Below, piece after piece: positions 8,513 through 17,322 of a stretch of DNA of 55,728 nucleotides. Source of the stretch: Bradyrhizobium sacchari (GTDB lineage: Bacteria; Pseudomonadota; Alphaproteobacteria; Rhizobiales; Xanthobacteraceae); the NCBI RefSeq assembly GCF_002068095.1, contig NZ_LWIG01000063.1, positions 1 through 55,728 on the forward strand, in the 5' to 3' direction. The notes under the pieces were generated by a model that was not told where the DNA came from, did not search any database, and was given only the letters and a program-made list of their open reading frames with translations. The translations under genes were made by a program, and so were the position numbers. Positions within the stretch are counted from its first letter, which is position 1. Every line of letters starts with the position of its first letter.

Positions 8513-9715
8513 TTGAGAATTCTCATCGTCAACACGCTCTATCCGCCCGAAATCATCGGCGGCGCGGAAGTATCCGTGTCACTGCTCGCGGAGGCGCTGG
8601 CTCAGCGGGGCCAGCAGGTGTCGGTCGTCTGTCTTCAGAAGGAGCAGGTTCAGTCGGTTGACGAGCGCAACGGCGTGCGCGTCTACCGTGTGCCGCTCGA
8701 CAATGACTACTGGCCGTTCGGCCGCGACGCGAAGCCCTCCTCGATGCAGCGCCTGAAGTGGCACCTGCAGGATACCTGGAATCGCAAGGCTGCCGCGCGC
8801 TTTGCCGAAATTCTCGACATCGAAAAGCCCGATGTCGTCCATTCTAATAACCTCACGGGTTTTTCCGTCTCACTGTGGTCAGAGGCCAAACGGCGCAACA
8901 TCAGAATTGTGCACACCTTGCGCGACTATTCGCTGATCTGCAAACGCTCGACGCTGTTTCGGGCGGGCTCGACATGCATGCGGCGCTGCGCGGCCTGCGC
9001 CACGATGACGGCGCCATATCGCCACGCTTCGCGCATGGTAGACGCCGTGACGTCCAACAGCCAGTTCGTGCTGGAGCGCCACCTCGGGCCCGGCTACTTC
9101 ACGGACATCCCACGCCGCGTCATCTTCAATATCGCCGACACGACCAACCTGGGCGCGATGCCGGGGCCTGCCGGCGACGACCTGGTCTTCGGCTTCATCG
9201 GGCGCCTGGAGCCCGAGAAGGGCATTGACGTCGTCCTCAAGGCAGCAGAACTGCTTCCCGATACCGGCTGGCAGCTCAAGATTGCCGGCAGAGGCCTCGA
9301 GGCCTACGTGCGAGATATCAAGGCTGCCTGCCGAAGCGACCGCGTGCAGTGGCTCGGCTTCACCAAATCCGCGGATTTCTATGCCGCCGTCGACGTCTGC
9401 CTGATCAGCTCGGTCTGGCCGGAGCCGCTGCCGCGGACCCTCATCGAGGCGATCGGGGCCGGCAAGGCCACAATTTGCGCCACAGCTGGTGGAATACCGG
9501 AGATATCGGAGTTTTCTAATCTCGTGGGGAAATACGAGCCACACGACCATCGGCGGCTCGCCGAACTGATGCAGGAGGCCATTCACCAGACCGCTCGATG
9601 GAAGAAGTCTTCACCCGCCCGGCCGGATTTTGCGGAGAAATTCACCCCCGAGACGATCACACGACAATACCTGGAGATGTACACCGGCAAACCGGGGACC
9701 TCTTCACAAGAATAA
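8513..9715 (+). CDS. Glycosyltransferase family 4 protein with Cys-rich insert
   Basis: A 400-residue GT4 enzyme. The N-terminus ILIVNTLYPPEIIGGAEVSV is the acceptor-side glycine loop, FGFIGRLEPEKGIDVVLKA opens the donor domain, and WPEPLPRTLIEAIGAGK carries the E-x7-E-type donor motif. After HTLRDYSLICKR there is a Cys-rich stretch (several Cys around residues 140-165) shared with the next gene. Start TTG 8513 has GGGG about 9 bases upstream. Adjacent and similar in layout to the gene at 9770, so probably an old tandem duplicate. Confidence 0.88.
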   Translation: MRILIVNTLYPPEIIGGAEVSVSLLAEALAQRGQQVSVVCLQKEQVQSVDERNGVRVYRVPLDNDYWPFGRDAKPSSMQRLKWHLQDTWNRKAAARFAEILDIEKPDVVHSNNLTGFSVSLWSEAKRRNIRIVHTLRDYSLICKRSTLFRAGSTCMRRCAACATMTAPYRHASRMVDAVTSNSQFVLERHLGPGYFTDIPRRVIFNIADTTNLGAMPGPAGDDLVFGFIGRLEPEKGIDVVLKAAELLPDTGWQLKIAGRGLEAYVRDIKAACRSDRVQWLGFTKSADFYAAVDVCLISSVWPEPLPRTLIEAIGAGKATICATAGGIPEISEFSNLVGKYEPHDHRRLAELMQEAIHQTARWKKSSPARPDFAEKFTPETITRQYLEMYTGKPGTSSQE

Positions 9716-9769
9716 GGGGCGAAAAGCTGCAAGCGCTAATGCCACAATGGATACTGAGATACATTCTTA

Positions 9770-10975
9770 ATGAAGGTCCTCGTCACCTCATCGCTCTATC
9801 CGACGCCCGATGCCCCGAAGGTCGTCGGCGGCGCCGAAATATTCGTCCGGCGGCTGGTCGAGAGCCTGGTCGAACGTGGCGACAAGATCGAGGTGGTTCG
9901 CGCCGCATCCGTGCCTGACCAGAAGGCCGAACGATACAACGACGTCGACGTCTATTCCGCCCCGAGCCGAAACATCTATCTGCCATTTACCGGACAACGG
10001 AGCGCGCCCGCCCGGGGCGTCTGGCACGCCATCGAGGACTGGCAGCAAACGGCGGACCTCGTGGGGGCGCGTATCGATGCCTTCAAACCGGATCTGCTGC
10101 ATTCCAACAATCTTTCGGGCCTGACCACCGCGGTCTGGAAAGCAGCGTTCGACCGGGGCGTTCCGATCGTCCACACGCTGCACGACTATTATCTGACCTG
10201 CCCCCGCTGCTCGCGCTTCTCCAACGGCCGCGCATGCAAGCACACCTGCTTCAGTTGCAAATTGTTGACCATCAACCGCCGCAACGCGACCAAGCAGCTG
10301 AGTGCTGTCGTCGGCGTCAGCCAGCGGATCCTCGACATCCACACCGAGCTCGGACTGTTCGCGAACATCCAGGCGCGCAAAGTCATCCGGCATGCATCGG
10401 CGCTGCAGCCGGTCGCACCGTCGACCGCGCCTCCCTCGGACACTCTGCGGCTGGGCTTCATCGGCCGACTGACCGAGGAAAAAGGCATCTATAATCTCGT
10501 CAAGGCCGTGGCGACGTTGCCACCCAGCTCGGTCCGTCTCGTGATCGCCGGACACGCCAGCGACGAGATGAAGCGCGAGCTCCGGGAACTGGCGCCGGGC
10601 GCGGCGCTCGAGTTCCTCGGCTTCGTCGCACCGGAGAAATTCTACGAACAGATCGACATCGTCGTGATTCCGCCGATCTGGGAGGAGCCCGGTCCCATCG
10701 TCGTTGCCGACGCGGGAACCGCCGGCAAACCTTTTCTCGGCACGAGGTTCGGCGGCATACCGGAGGCCGTCGCACGCGGCGCGACGGGATGGCTCACGGA
10801 ACCGGATCCGCAGTCGCTTGCCGACAGCATCCGACAGCTGCTGTCGAAGCCGGATGAAATCGCGGCGATGGTTAAGCAAATGTCACTGCAGACGACCCCG
10901 TATACGTTCGCAAGCGTCGTCGACGAGTATCGCAACCTGTTCGAAAGTCTCGTCGCGAGTCGACAAACGGCATGA
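9770..10975 (+). CDS. Glycosyltransferase family 4 protein with Cys-rich insert
   Basis: A 401-residue GT4 paralogue of the preceding gene. It starts KVLVTSSLYPTPDAPKVVGGAE, has LGFIGRLTEEKGIYNLVKA and the donor motif WEEPGPIVVADAG. After HTLHDYYLTC comes a Cys cluster (CPRC, then three more Cys within 20 residues) matching the position of the Cys cluster in the neighbour. ATG at 9770 lies 54 bp after the previous stop, with only a weak ribosome binding site. It probably adds the next sugar on the lipid-linked repeat; the specificity is unknown. Confidence 0.88.
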   Translation: MKVLVTSSLYPTPDAPKVVGGAEIFVRRLVESLVERGDKIEVVRAASVPDQKAERYNDVDVYSAPSRNIYLPFTGQRSAPARGVWHAIEDWQQTADLVGARIDAFKPDLLHSNNLSGLTTAVWKAAFDRGVPIVHTLHDYYLTCPRCSRFSNGRACKHTCFSCKLLTINRRNATKQLSAVVGVSQRILDIHTELGLFANIQARKVIRHASALQPVAPSTAPPSDTLRLGFIGRLTEEKGIYNLVKAVATLPPSSVRLVIAGHASDEMKRELRELAPGAALEFLGFVAPEKFYEQIDIVVIPPIWEEPGPIVVADAGTAGKPFLGTRFGGIPEAVARGATGWLTEPDPQSLADSIRQLLSKPDEIAAMVKQMSLQTTPYTFASVVDEYRNLFESLVASRQTA

Positions 10976-11324
10976 CAGAGGATTGACGGTCGCGTGTAGA
11001 CCGCCGATCCCGCTCGCGATTGTCGCGACGCCGGTTTGCAACCCGCAAACAAATCCGCAGAATCCCCGTGGAACCACGGGACATTGCTCACGCAACGTGC
11101 AGCCTGCACAACAAACGCTGCGAGAAACGACGTCGCGCCTCGCTCGTGACATCGTTCACGCACACGGCTGACATCGACAGCGGCTAATCACACACTCGAA
11201 CGAGTCGGCCGAACATATCGCGAGCAGAGTTCGCGATGCGTCGACTTTTACCTGAATAAAAAACCTGAAACACAAAGGTCGAGGCTACTGCTCGACTCAA
11301 TCGAACTCACATGCAGAGCAACAG
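10976..11324. promoter_or_regulatory. Leader region of the 1447-residue protein gene
   Basis: About 350 bp with no convincing gene. It contains an inverted repeat GTTTGC-N5-GCAAAC (11034-11050) and a 16-bp palindrome CCCGTGGAACCACGGG (11065-11080). The last 100 bases before the ATG are AT-richer. This argues for a separate promoter for the large gene rather than simple read-through from the glycosyltransferases. Confidence 0.45.
11034..11080. repeat. Two adjacent inverted repeats
   Basis: GTTTGC/GCAAAC (11034-11039 and 11045-11050, 5-bp spacer) and CCCGTGG-AA-CCACGGG (11065-11080). Both are symmetric enough to be protein-binding sites or small hairpins. No factor is assigned. Confidence 0.5.
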
Positions 11325-14300
11325 ATGACTACGTCCCCTGTCGACCAGACCCTTCATTCGGCGAGTTCCTTCACTGGATCCATCGGCATCAACACGCACG
11401 TAGCCTACTCCTGGGGAAGCTACAGCAACCTCGCGCTGATCGAGGACGACCTCAAATATCTCGGTGTCACGAAGCTGCGCGACGCGCTCGCGACGACTCC
11501 GGCCAGCCAGCCCGTCATGGACGGGCTCGCGGCGGACGGCTACAAATTCGACGTGATCGTGTCATCGAGCTTGCCGGCGGCGGGTTCCGGGGGAATGGCA
11601 CAATTTCTCGCGCAGCTCGACAGCTTCCTTGCGGAACATCCCGGAAGCCTGATCGCCGTCGAAGGCCTTAACGAAGCCAACACGCAGCCGTTCTCGTACA
11701 ACGGAAGCACCGACATCTCCGCGGCGGCGAAGTTCCAGGCGGCGCTCTATGCCGCGATCAAGGATGACGGCACGCTCTCGGGCGTCTCGGTCTACAACCT
11801 TTCGCTCGGCTACAACGACACCAGCGACTATGCCAAGCTCGGCAATCTCTATGGTTCGGTCGACTACGCCAACTCGCACGCATATGTCGGCACAGCCAGC
11901 TCGCCCCAGACCGTCCTGAACATGCTTCTCGCCAACGCGACATCCGTCGCGTCCGGAAAGCCGGTCGTCATCACCGAAACCGGCTACAGCACGGTGACCA
12001 GCGCGAGCTATATCGGCGTCGATCAGACCGTCCAGGCCAAGTCGATCCTCAATACCCTGGTCGATGCCTTCAAGGGAGGCGTGGCCACCACCTATCTCTA
12101 CGAGCTTCTCGATCATGGCTCGGATGCGGGCTCGAACATGGGCCTGTTCAATGCCGACGGCACGCCGAAGATGGCTGCGACCGCGATCCACAACCTGACC
12201 ACCATCCTCGCGGATGACGGTACCGGCAGCAGCACCCCGACGGCTCAGCTCGGCTACACTCTTTCGGGCCTTCCCCCGACCGGGAACAGCATGGTGCTCA
12301 CCAAGAGCAACGGCGCCTATGAGCTCGTCGTCTGGGCCGAGCCGAAAATCTGGGACGATGCTACCGACAGCGAGGTCGCCGCACCCACCGCATCGGTTAC
12401 GGTGCAGCTCGGCGGCGTCCATCACTCCGTCGTCGTCTACGATCCGATGAGCGGAACCACGCCCATCGCCAGCTATACCGACGTCAGCCAAATCGGCCTT
12501 CCTCTCAGCGACCATCCGCTGATCATCGAGATCGACGCCCCCGCCAAGACCGGCTCGCCTCCCGACTTTCCCGCCAACGTCAGCGACACGGCCGCCGACA
12601 TCGTCGCGCAATTGTCGGACCTCAACGCGTCGACCACGCTGCAGACGATCACGTTGACCGACACGCACGTCCTGCCTGTCGCCTCCGAAACGACGATGAG
12701 CTACATCATCTCGCATTATGGAAAGGCACTGGCGGCGATCCAGGGCGGGTATTCCTTCTCGGTCACGACATCGAGCAATACCTGGAGCCTGACCAAGGTC
12801 TTCAATTCGTCCGGCAGCCTGCTTTCGACCACCACGACGAATTTCATCGACGGAGTGGCATCCAGCAAGGTCACCGTCAACTCCGACGGATCGACCGACA
12901 GCATCAGCTATTCGGCCGGCATCGCCACCCAGGAAGTCATCGTCAAGGTCAACGGCTCCAAAGAGACGAAGAAGTTCGCAACGGACGGCAACCTGCTCAG
13001 CGACACCATCCAGAACAAGGACGGCTCGTCGTCGAACACGGTCTATTCCGCCGGCGTGAAGACGGCCTACTACGTCATCAACGCCGACGGCAGCCGCGAC
13101 AACACCTTCTACAACATCACCGGCAAGAGCTACGTCACCGAGACGCAGCATCTCGATCCGACCGGCAAGGTCACGGCGATCACCCGCAAGCACGCCGACG
13201 GAACGCTCGACTACACCCAGGTGAAGAACGCCGACGGCAGCAGCGTCACGACGCTCTATGATTCGACCGGGAAGAAAACCTCGCTCATCACCGTCACCTC
13301 AACCTCCACCACGACCGATACTTTCAATACGTCCGGCGCGCTGGTGAAGGAGGTCGTTCAGAAGACCGACGGCTCCGTCACGACCTCGAACTACAACGGC
13401 ACATTGCTGACCTCGGTGTACATCCTCGGTGCGGACGGCACCAAGGAGACGAAGCTCTACGACTCGGCTGGGCGCCTTTCCAACGACGCCGTAATCAGGA
13501 CGGATGGCTCGTCATCGACGACCGTCTATACGGCCGGCGTCAAGACCGCCGCCTATGTGATCAACACCGACGGCAGCCGCGACAACACCTTCTACAACAT
13601 CACCGGCAAGACCTACGTCACCGAGAGCCAGCACCTCGACGCGACGGGCAAGGTCACGGCGATCACCCGCACGCACGCCGACGGAACACTCGACTACACC
13701 CAGGTCAAGAACAGCGACGGCAGCAGTGTCACGACGCTCTACAATTCCGTCGGACAAAAGACCTCGACGATAACGGCGACGTCCACGACCACGACCACCG
13801 ACACGTTCAACACGTCGGGTGCGCTGGTGAAGGAGGTCGTCCAGAAAACCGACGGATCGGTGACCACCACGAACTACAACGGCGCCCTGCTGGCGTCGGT
13901 CTACATCCTCAACGCCGACGGATCGAAGGAAACCAAGCTGTATGACGGCAGCGGTCGGCTGTCGAGCGACACGGTGACAAGGACCGACGGATCGTCGTCG
14001 ACCACCACCTATGCCGCAGGCATCAAGACCGTTCTCTATGTCAACAACGCCGACGGCAGCCACGACAACACCTATTACAATATAACCGGAAAATCCTACG
14101 TCACCGAGACGCAGCACACCGATGCGGCCGGCAACGTCACCGCGATCACCCGCACCCATGCCGACGGCACACTGGACTACACCCAGGTCAAGAACAGCGA
14201 CGGCAGCAGCTTCACGACGCTCTACAACAGCGCCGGGCAGAAGACGTCGACGATAGCCTGGACGTCCACCACCACGACGACCGACACGTTCAGCACCACC

Positions 14301-15668
14301 GGCACCCTGACGAAGGAGGTCGTCCAGAAGACCGACGGCTTCGTGAGCACCACGAACTACAACGGGACGCTGCTGGCTTCGGTCTACATCGTCAACGCCG
14401 ACGGCTCGAAGGAGACAAAGCTCTACGACTCGGCCGGAACGCTCGCCAACGACTCGTTGATCAACAACGACGGCTCGACGTCGACGACCACCTATACGTC
14501 CGGCGTGAAGACCGCGCTCTACGTCACCAACACGGACGGCAGTCACGACAACACGTTCTACAACATCACCGGAAAGTCCTACGTCACGGAAGCCCAGCAC
14601 ACCGACGCGTCCGGCGTCGTGACCCAGGTCGTCCGGACCCACGCCGACGGCTCACTCGACTACAAGCAGGTCATCAACCCCGACGGCAGCAAGATCACGG
14701 ACGTGTACGACAGCACCGGTCACAAGCTGAACGAGGTGCAGTCCCACGCCGACGGATCGAGCGTCACGGACATCTTCAACACGTCGGGCGCGATCACCCA
14801 GGAGGTCGTCAAGGCCTCCAACGGCGACACCACCACGACGAACTACGCCAATGGCGTTCAGGCGTCCATCTACGTCGTCCATACCGACGGCTGGAAGGAA
14901 ACCAAGCTGTTCGACTCGAGCGGAACTCTCACCAACGACACCGTCTACAACACCGACGGATCGACCTCGTCGACGGTGTATACGGCCGGTGTGAAGACCG
15001 CGAGCTACGTCACGAATGCCGACGGCACCCACGACAACTCGTTCTTCAACATCACCGGCAAGAGCTACGTCACGGAATACCAGCACACCAACGCGGCCGG
15101 GACGCTGCTCTCCGATACCAGGCTGCATGCAGACGGCACCTTCGATTACACCCAGGTGACCAGCAGCGACGGCACCAAGACCACCGACATCTACGACAGC
15201 ACCGGCGTGAAGACGCAGGAGACGATCAAATACACCAACGGCAGCTCGGACGTGTTCATCTTCTCGGTGCCCGGGAAACCCGGCGCCATCGAACACGACA
15301 GCCGTGATGCCAGCGGCGCCCTGACGAAGATCGACATGCAGAACGCCGACGGGACCCACAGCGTTACCGCGGTCACCGCCGGCCAGACGTTGCAGGGCTC
15401 GGCAAGCAGCGACCAGTTCATGGTGTCGCCGGGATCCAGCACCATCGTCTACGATCACGGCAACGACAAGATCGTGGGCTTCCACGCCGGTACGGCCGCC
15501 AATCACGACGTCATCGAGATTTCGAAGTCGTTGGTGGCGGACTACGATCACCTGCAGATGACGCAGAACGGATCAAACGGGGTGATCCAGATCTCCGCCA
15601 GCGACTCGATCGTGCTCCAGGGGATCAACATCCAGAACCTCGACCACGGCAACTTCCTGTTCGTCTGA
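11325..15668 (+). CDS. Large modular protein: glycosidase-like head, 161-residue repeats, RTX-like C-terminus
   Basis: A 1447-residue protein without a signal peptide. Residues about 17-290 look like a clan GH-A barrel: EGLNEANTQ (E117), NSHAY (H185), VVITETGYS (E218) and TTYLYELLDHGSD, the last matching the PslG-like neighbour. Residues about 310-400 resemble the accompanying beta-sandwich. From residue 566 there are four full copies of a 161-162-residue unit and a partial fifth, each built of about 22-residue xxDGSxxxxxYxxxG modules like YD/RHS repeats. The end has GSASSDQF ... YDHGNDKIVGFHAG and finishes LDHGNFLFV, like type I-secreted RTX-type proteins. A cell-surface or secreted EPS-modifying or EPS-binding enzyme is inferred. 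No type I exporter is in the window. Confidence 0.82.
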   Translation: MTTSPVDQTLHSASSFTGSIGINTHVAYSWGSYSNLALIEDDLKYLGVTKLRDALATTPASQPVMDGLAADGYKFDVIVSSSLPAAGSGGMAQFLAQLDSFLAEHPGSLIAVEGLNEANTQPFSYNGSTDISAAAKFQAALYAAIKDDGTLSGVSVYNLSLGYNDTSDYAKLGNLYGSVDYANSHAYVGTASSPQTVLNMLLANATSVASGKPVVITETGYSTVTSASYIGVDQTVQAKSILNTLVDAFKGGVATTYLYELLDHGSDAGSNMGLFNADGTPKMAATAIHNLTTILADDGTGSSTPTAQLGYTLSGLPPTGNSMVLTKSNGAYELVVWAEPKIWDDATDSEVAAPTASVTVQLGGVHHSVVVYDPMSGTTPIASYTDVSQIGLPLSDHPLIIEIDAPAKTGSPPDFPANVSDTAADIVAQLSDLNASTTLQTITLTDTHVLPVASETTMSYIISHYGKALAAIQGGYSFSVTTSSNTWSLTKVFNSSGSLLSTTTTNFIDGVASSKVTVNSDGSTDSISYSAGIATQEVIVKVNGSKETKKFATDGNLLSDTIQNKDGSSSNTVYSAGVKTAYYVINADGSRDNTFYNITGKSYVTETQHLDPTGKVTAITRKHADGTLDYTQVKNADGSSVTTLYDSTGKKTSLITVTSTSTTTDTFNTSGALVKEVVQKTDGSVTTSNYNGTLLTSVYILGADGTKETKLYDSAGRLSNDAVIRTDGSSSTTVYTAGVKTAAYVINTDGSRDNTFYNITGKTYVTESQHLDATGKVTAITRTHADGTLDYTQVKNSDGSSVTTLYNSVGQKTSTITATSTTTTTDTFNTSGALVKEVVQKTDGSVTTTNYNGALLASVYILNADGSKETKLYDGSGRLSSDTVTRTDGSSSTTTYAAGIKTVLYVNNADGSHDNTYYNITGKSYVTETQHTDAAGNVTAITRTHADGTLDYTQVKNSDGSSFTTLYNSAGQKTSTIAWTSTTTTTDTFSTTGTLTKEVVQKTDGFVSTTNYNGTLLASVYIVNADGSKETKLYDSAGTLANDSLINNDGSTSTTTYTSGVKTALYVTNTDGSHDNTFYNITGKSYVTEAQHTDASGVVTQVVRTHADGSLDYKQVINPDGSKITDVYDSTGHKLNEVQSHADGSSVTDIFNTSGAITQEVVKASNGDTTTTNYANGVQASIYVVHTDGWKETKLFDSSGTLTNDTVYNTDGSTSSTVYTAGVKTASYVTNADGTHDNSFFNITGKSYVTEYQHTNAAGTLLSDTRLHADGTFDYTQVTSSDGTKTTDIYDSTGVKTQETIKYTNGSSDVFIFSVPGKPGAIEHDSRDASGALTKIDMQNADGTHSVTAVTAGQTLQGSASSDQFMVSPGSSTIVYDHGNDKIVGFHAGTAANHDVIEISKSLVADYDHLQMTQNGSNGVIQISASDSIVLQGINIQNLDHGNFLFV
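13020..15215 (+). repeat. In-frame tandem repeats of 483-486 bp
   Basis: Units start at 13020, 13503, 13986 and 14469 (the last is 486 bp), with a degenerating fifth from 14955. Equivalent stretches are highly similar at the DNA level, especially the segments encoding NTFYNITGK and THADGTLDYTQVK. The unit length is an exact multiple of three, so gain or loss of a copy keeps the frame. Unit 4 and the partial fifth diverge most, a pattern of recent duplication at the left side. Confidence 0.9.
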
Positions 15669-15705
15669 TCCGGCAGGATCGGTCAGCCCTCATCGAGCCA
15701 ACGAG

Positions 15706-15735
15706 AACGGGCCGCGTTTTGCGGCCTGTTTTTCG
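15706..15735 (+). terminator. Rho-independent terminator
   Basis: GGCCGC-gtttt-GCGGCC core stem (15710-15726), extended by AAC/GTT pairs with one G-T wobble, followed by a T-rich run. It lies 40 bp after the stop of the 1447-residue protein gene and should end that transcript. Confidence 0.75.
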
Positions 15736-15836
15736 TTTGGCGAGCTGTCAGAGCAGCGCCTAGCGGAGGGATCGCAAACGAGGCACTGGGCGCCCCTTGC
15801 GAGGCCATTGCCCCACGATGTTGCGCATGTTCTAAG

Positions 15837-17312
15837 GTGACAGACCTCCCGCTGAGGAGCGCAGCACTGCGCGCTGTCGCATCCGTGCAGGAGAGATTTC
15901 GACAATCAACGGCAGGACGCCGCCAGATCATGATCCGACTTCTCGCCCTCGGCAGCTATTTCTACCAAAGCCTGGTCGCGATTCTTCTCATTCTCCTGCT
16001 CAGTCACCAGCTCGAAGCGGCGCATTACACGACGTATTCGCTGACGATGGCGGTCAGCCAGTTCGCGACCGTCGTGGCCTTCGAATGGATTCAGCTTGCC
16101 GGCCAGCGCTTCCTGGCCTCGAGCGGCGGGGACGACACGAAACGGTTGCAATGTTCCCTGTTTCTCGCGCTCGCGCTCAGCGCCGCGGCCCTCGCCGCAA
16201 TCGCCGCACTTGCTGCAGCCAGCGGCCTGGTGCCTCTTTCCCTGATCGGGCTGGGATTCGTCGTCACGATCATGCAGGGCACGACCGACCTGCACTACAT
16301 GATGATCCGCGTCTCCGGAAAGCTGTCCTGGGCCTCGATCCTGTTGATCTGCCGCGCCACCTTCCTTCTGGCCGGGGCGGCGACCGGCGCCGGGCTCTAT
16401 GGAACGACTGAAGCCGCCCTGCTCGGAATCTTCGTCGGTCACGGCCTCGGCCTGGTCCTGGGCTCGATCGTCGACCGGACCTTTCTCAATTGGTCGCCTC
16501 GCATCGCTACGCGAGCCGATCTGTCCGCCTTTGCACGATACGGAATGCTCGCTTCGGGTGCGTCGGTGGTCCACCTGTCCGTCCCGATCCTCATCCGCTT
16601 CCTGGTCGTCGGCCGCTTCGGCATCGCTTCGAGCGCCAGCGCAGGCTTCTCCATGGCGATCGATCTGCTGCAACGGCCATTTTCCGTGCTGCTCTCCGCG
16701 ATTCACACCATCAGCTATCCGGATGTCGTCGCGCGCTTCGACAACGACACGCGCAAGGCCGCGCAGACCGCGGCGGCCGGCCTGTTCGATCTGGCAGTCT
16801 GCTCGACCGCTCTCATGCTGGGAGGACTGGTCGCATTCATTCCGGACGCGGCCAGGTTCTTCGTGCCGCCGGCCCTCATTGCCAGCTTTCTCGCGGTAAC
16901 GCCGACCGTCGCGCTGTTCTACTTCCTGCACACCCATCTGCAGGCAACGCTTGCGCTCGTGCCGCACCTGGAGAAGGCCGCCCTCCGATTGATCATCATC
17001 GCAGCCGGCCAACTCGCCCTGGTGAGCATCTTCGTGCTCGCGAGCACCGCGGCAAGCCTCGGCCCGACGGCGGCGATCGCGCTTGCCGGACTGGCTACCG
17101 CCCTCGTCATCGCGTGTTCGATCGGTCCCACCGTCCGCTTCGGCGCTTATCCGCGTCCGATGCTCGCGTTTTCATCAGTGCTCGGCGCGACGATCATCGC
17201 CGCCTCCGTTGCGCTCCCCTCCGAACCGGTTTCGTGGCTCCTGGCGAAGATTGCGGCGGCCGCCCTCATCACCATCGCAATTGGCTGGGTCGGGGATCTC
17301 CTGAAACACTGA
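15837..17312 (+). CDS. Wzx-type polysaccharide flippase-like membrane protein
   Basis: Up to 491 residues, almost entirely hydrophobic with about 12 predicted membrane segments, beginning around LLALGSYFYQSLVAILLILLL. Layout and length fit the MOP superfamily of polysaccharide exporters, which flip lipid-linked repeats across the inner membrane, but sequence signatures are weak. GTG 15837 has no clear ribosome binding site; ATG 15930, just before the first membrane segment, is a plausible alternative. It is convergent with a second flippase gene only 10 bp away. A terminator precedes it, so it probably has its own promoter. Alternative: a divergent non-flippase membrane protein. Confidence 0.7.
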   Translation: MTDLPLRSAALRAVASVQERFRQSTAGRRQIMIRLLALGSYFYQSLVAILLILLLSHQLEAAHYTTYSLTMAVSQFATVVAFEWIQLAGQRFLASSGGDDTKRLQCSLFLALALSAAALAAIAALAAASGLVPLSLIGLGFVVTIMQGTTDLHYMMIRVSGKLSWASILLICRATFLLAGAATGAGLYGTTEAALLGIFVGHGLGLVLGSIVDRTFLNWSPRIATRADLSAFARYGMLASGASVVHLSVPILIRFLVVGRFGIASSASAGFSMAIDLLQRPFSVLLSAIHTISYPDVVARFDNDTRKAAQTAAAGLFDLAVCSTALMLGGLVAFIPDAARFFVPPALIASFLAVTPTVALFYFLHTHLQATLALVPHLEKAALRLIIIAAGQLALVSIFVLASTAASLGPTAAIALAGLATALVIACSIGPTVRFGAYPRPMLAFSSVLGATIIAASVALPSEPVSWLLAKIAAAALITIAIGWVGDLLKH

Positions 17313-17322
17313 ACGAGCGGCT

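Noticed and set aside
11570..11590. PAAG in the 1447-residue protein as a LapG cleavage site
   Set aside because: It lies inside the predicted barrel domain, not in an exposed N-terminal retention module; kept only as a weak idea in a finding.
11562..13193. Long minus-strand frame (543 codons) inside the 1447-residue protein gene, and similar ones at 13512-14642 and 14652-15551
   Set aside because: They simply mirror the tandem repeats on the other strand, with biased Gly/Arg/Val/Asp composition and no ribosome binding site.
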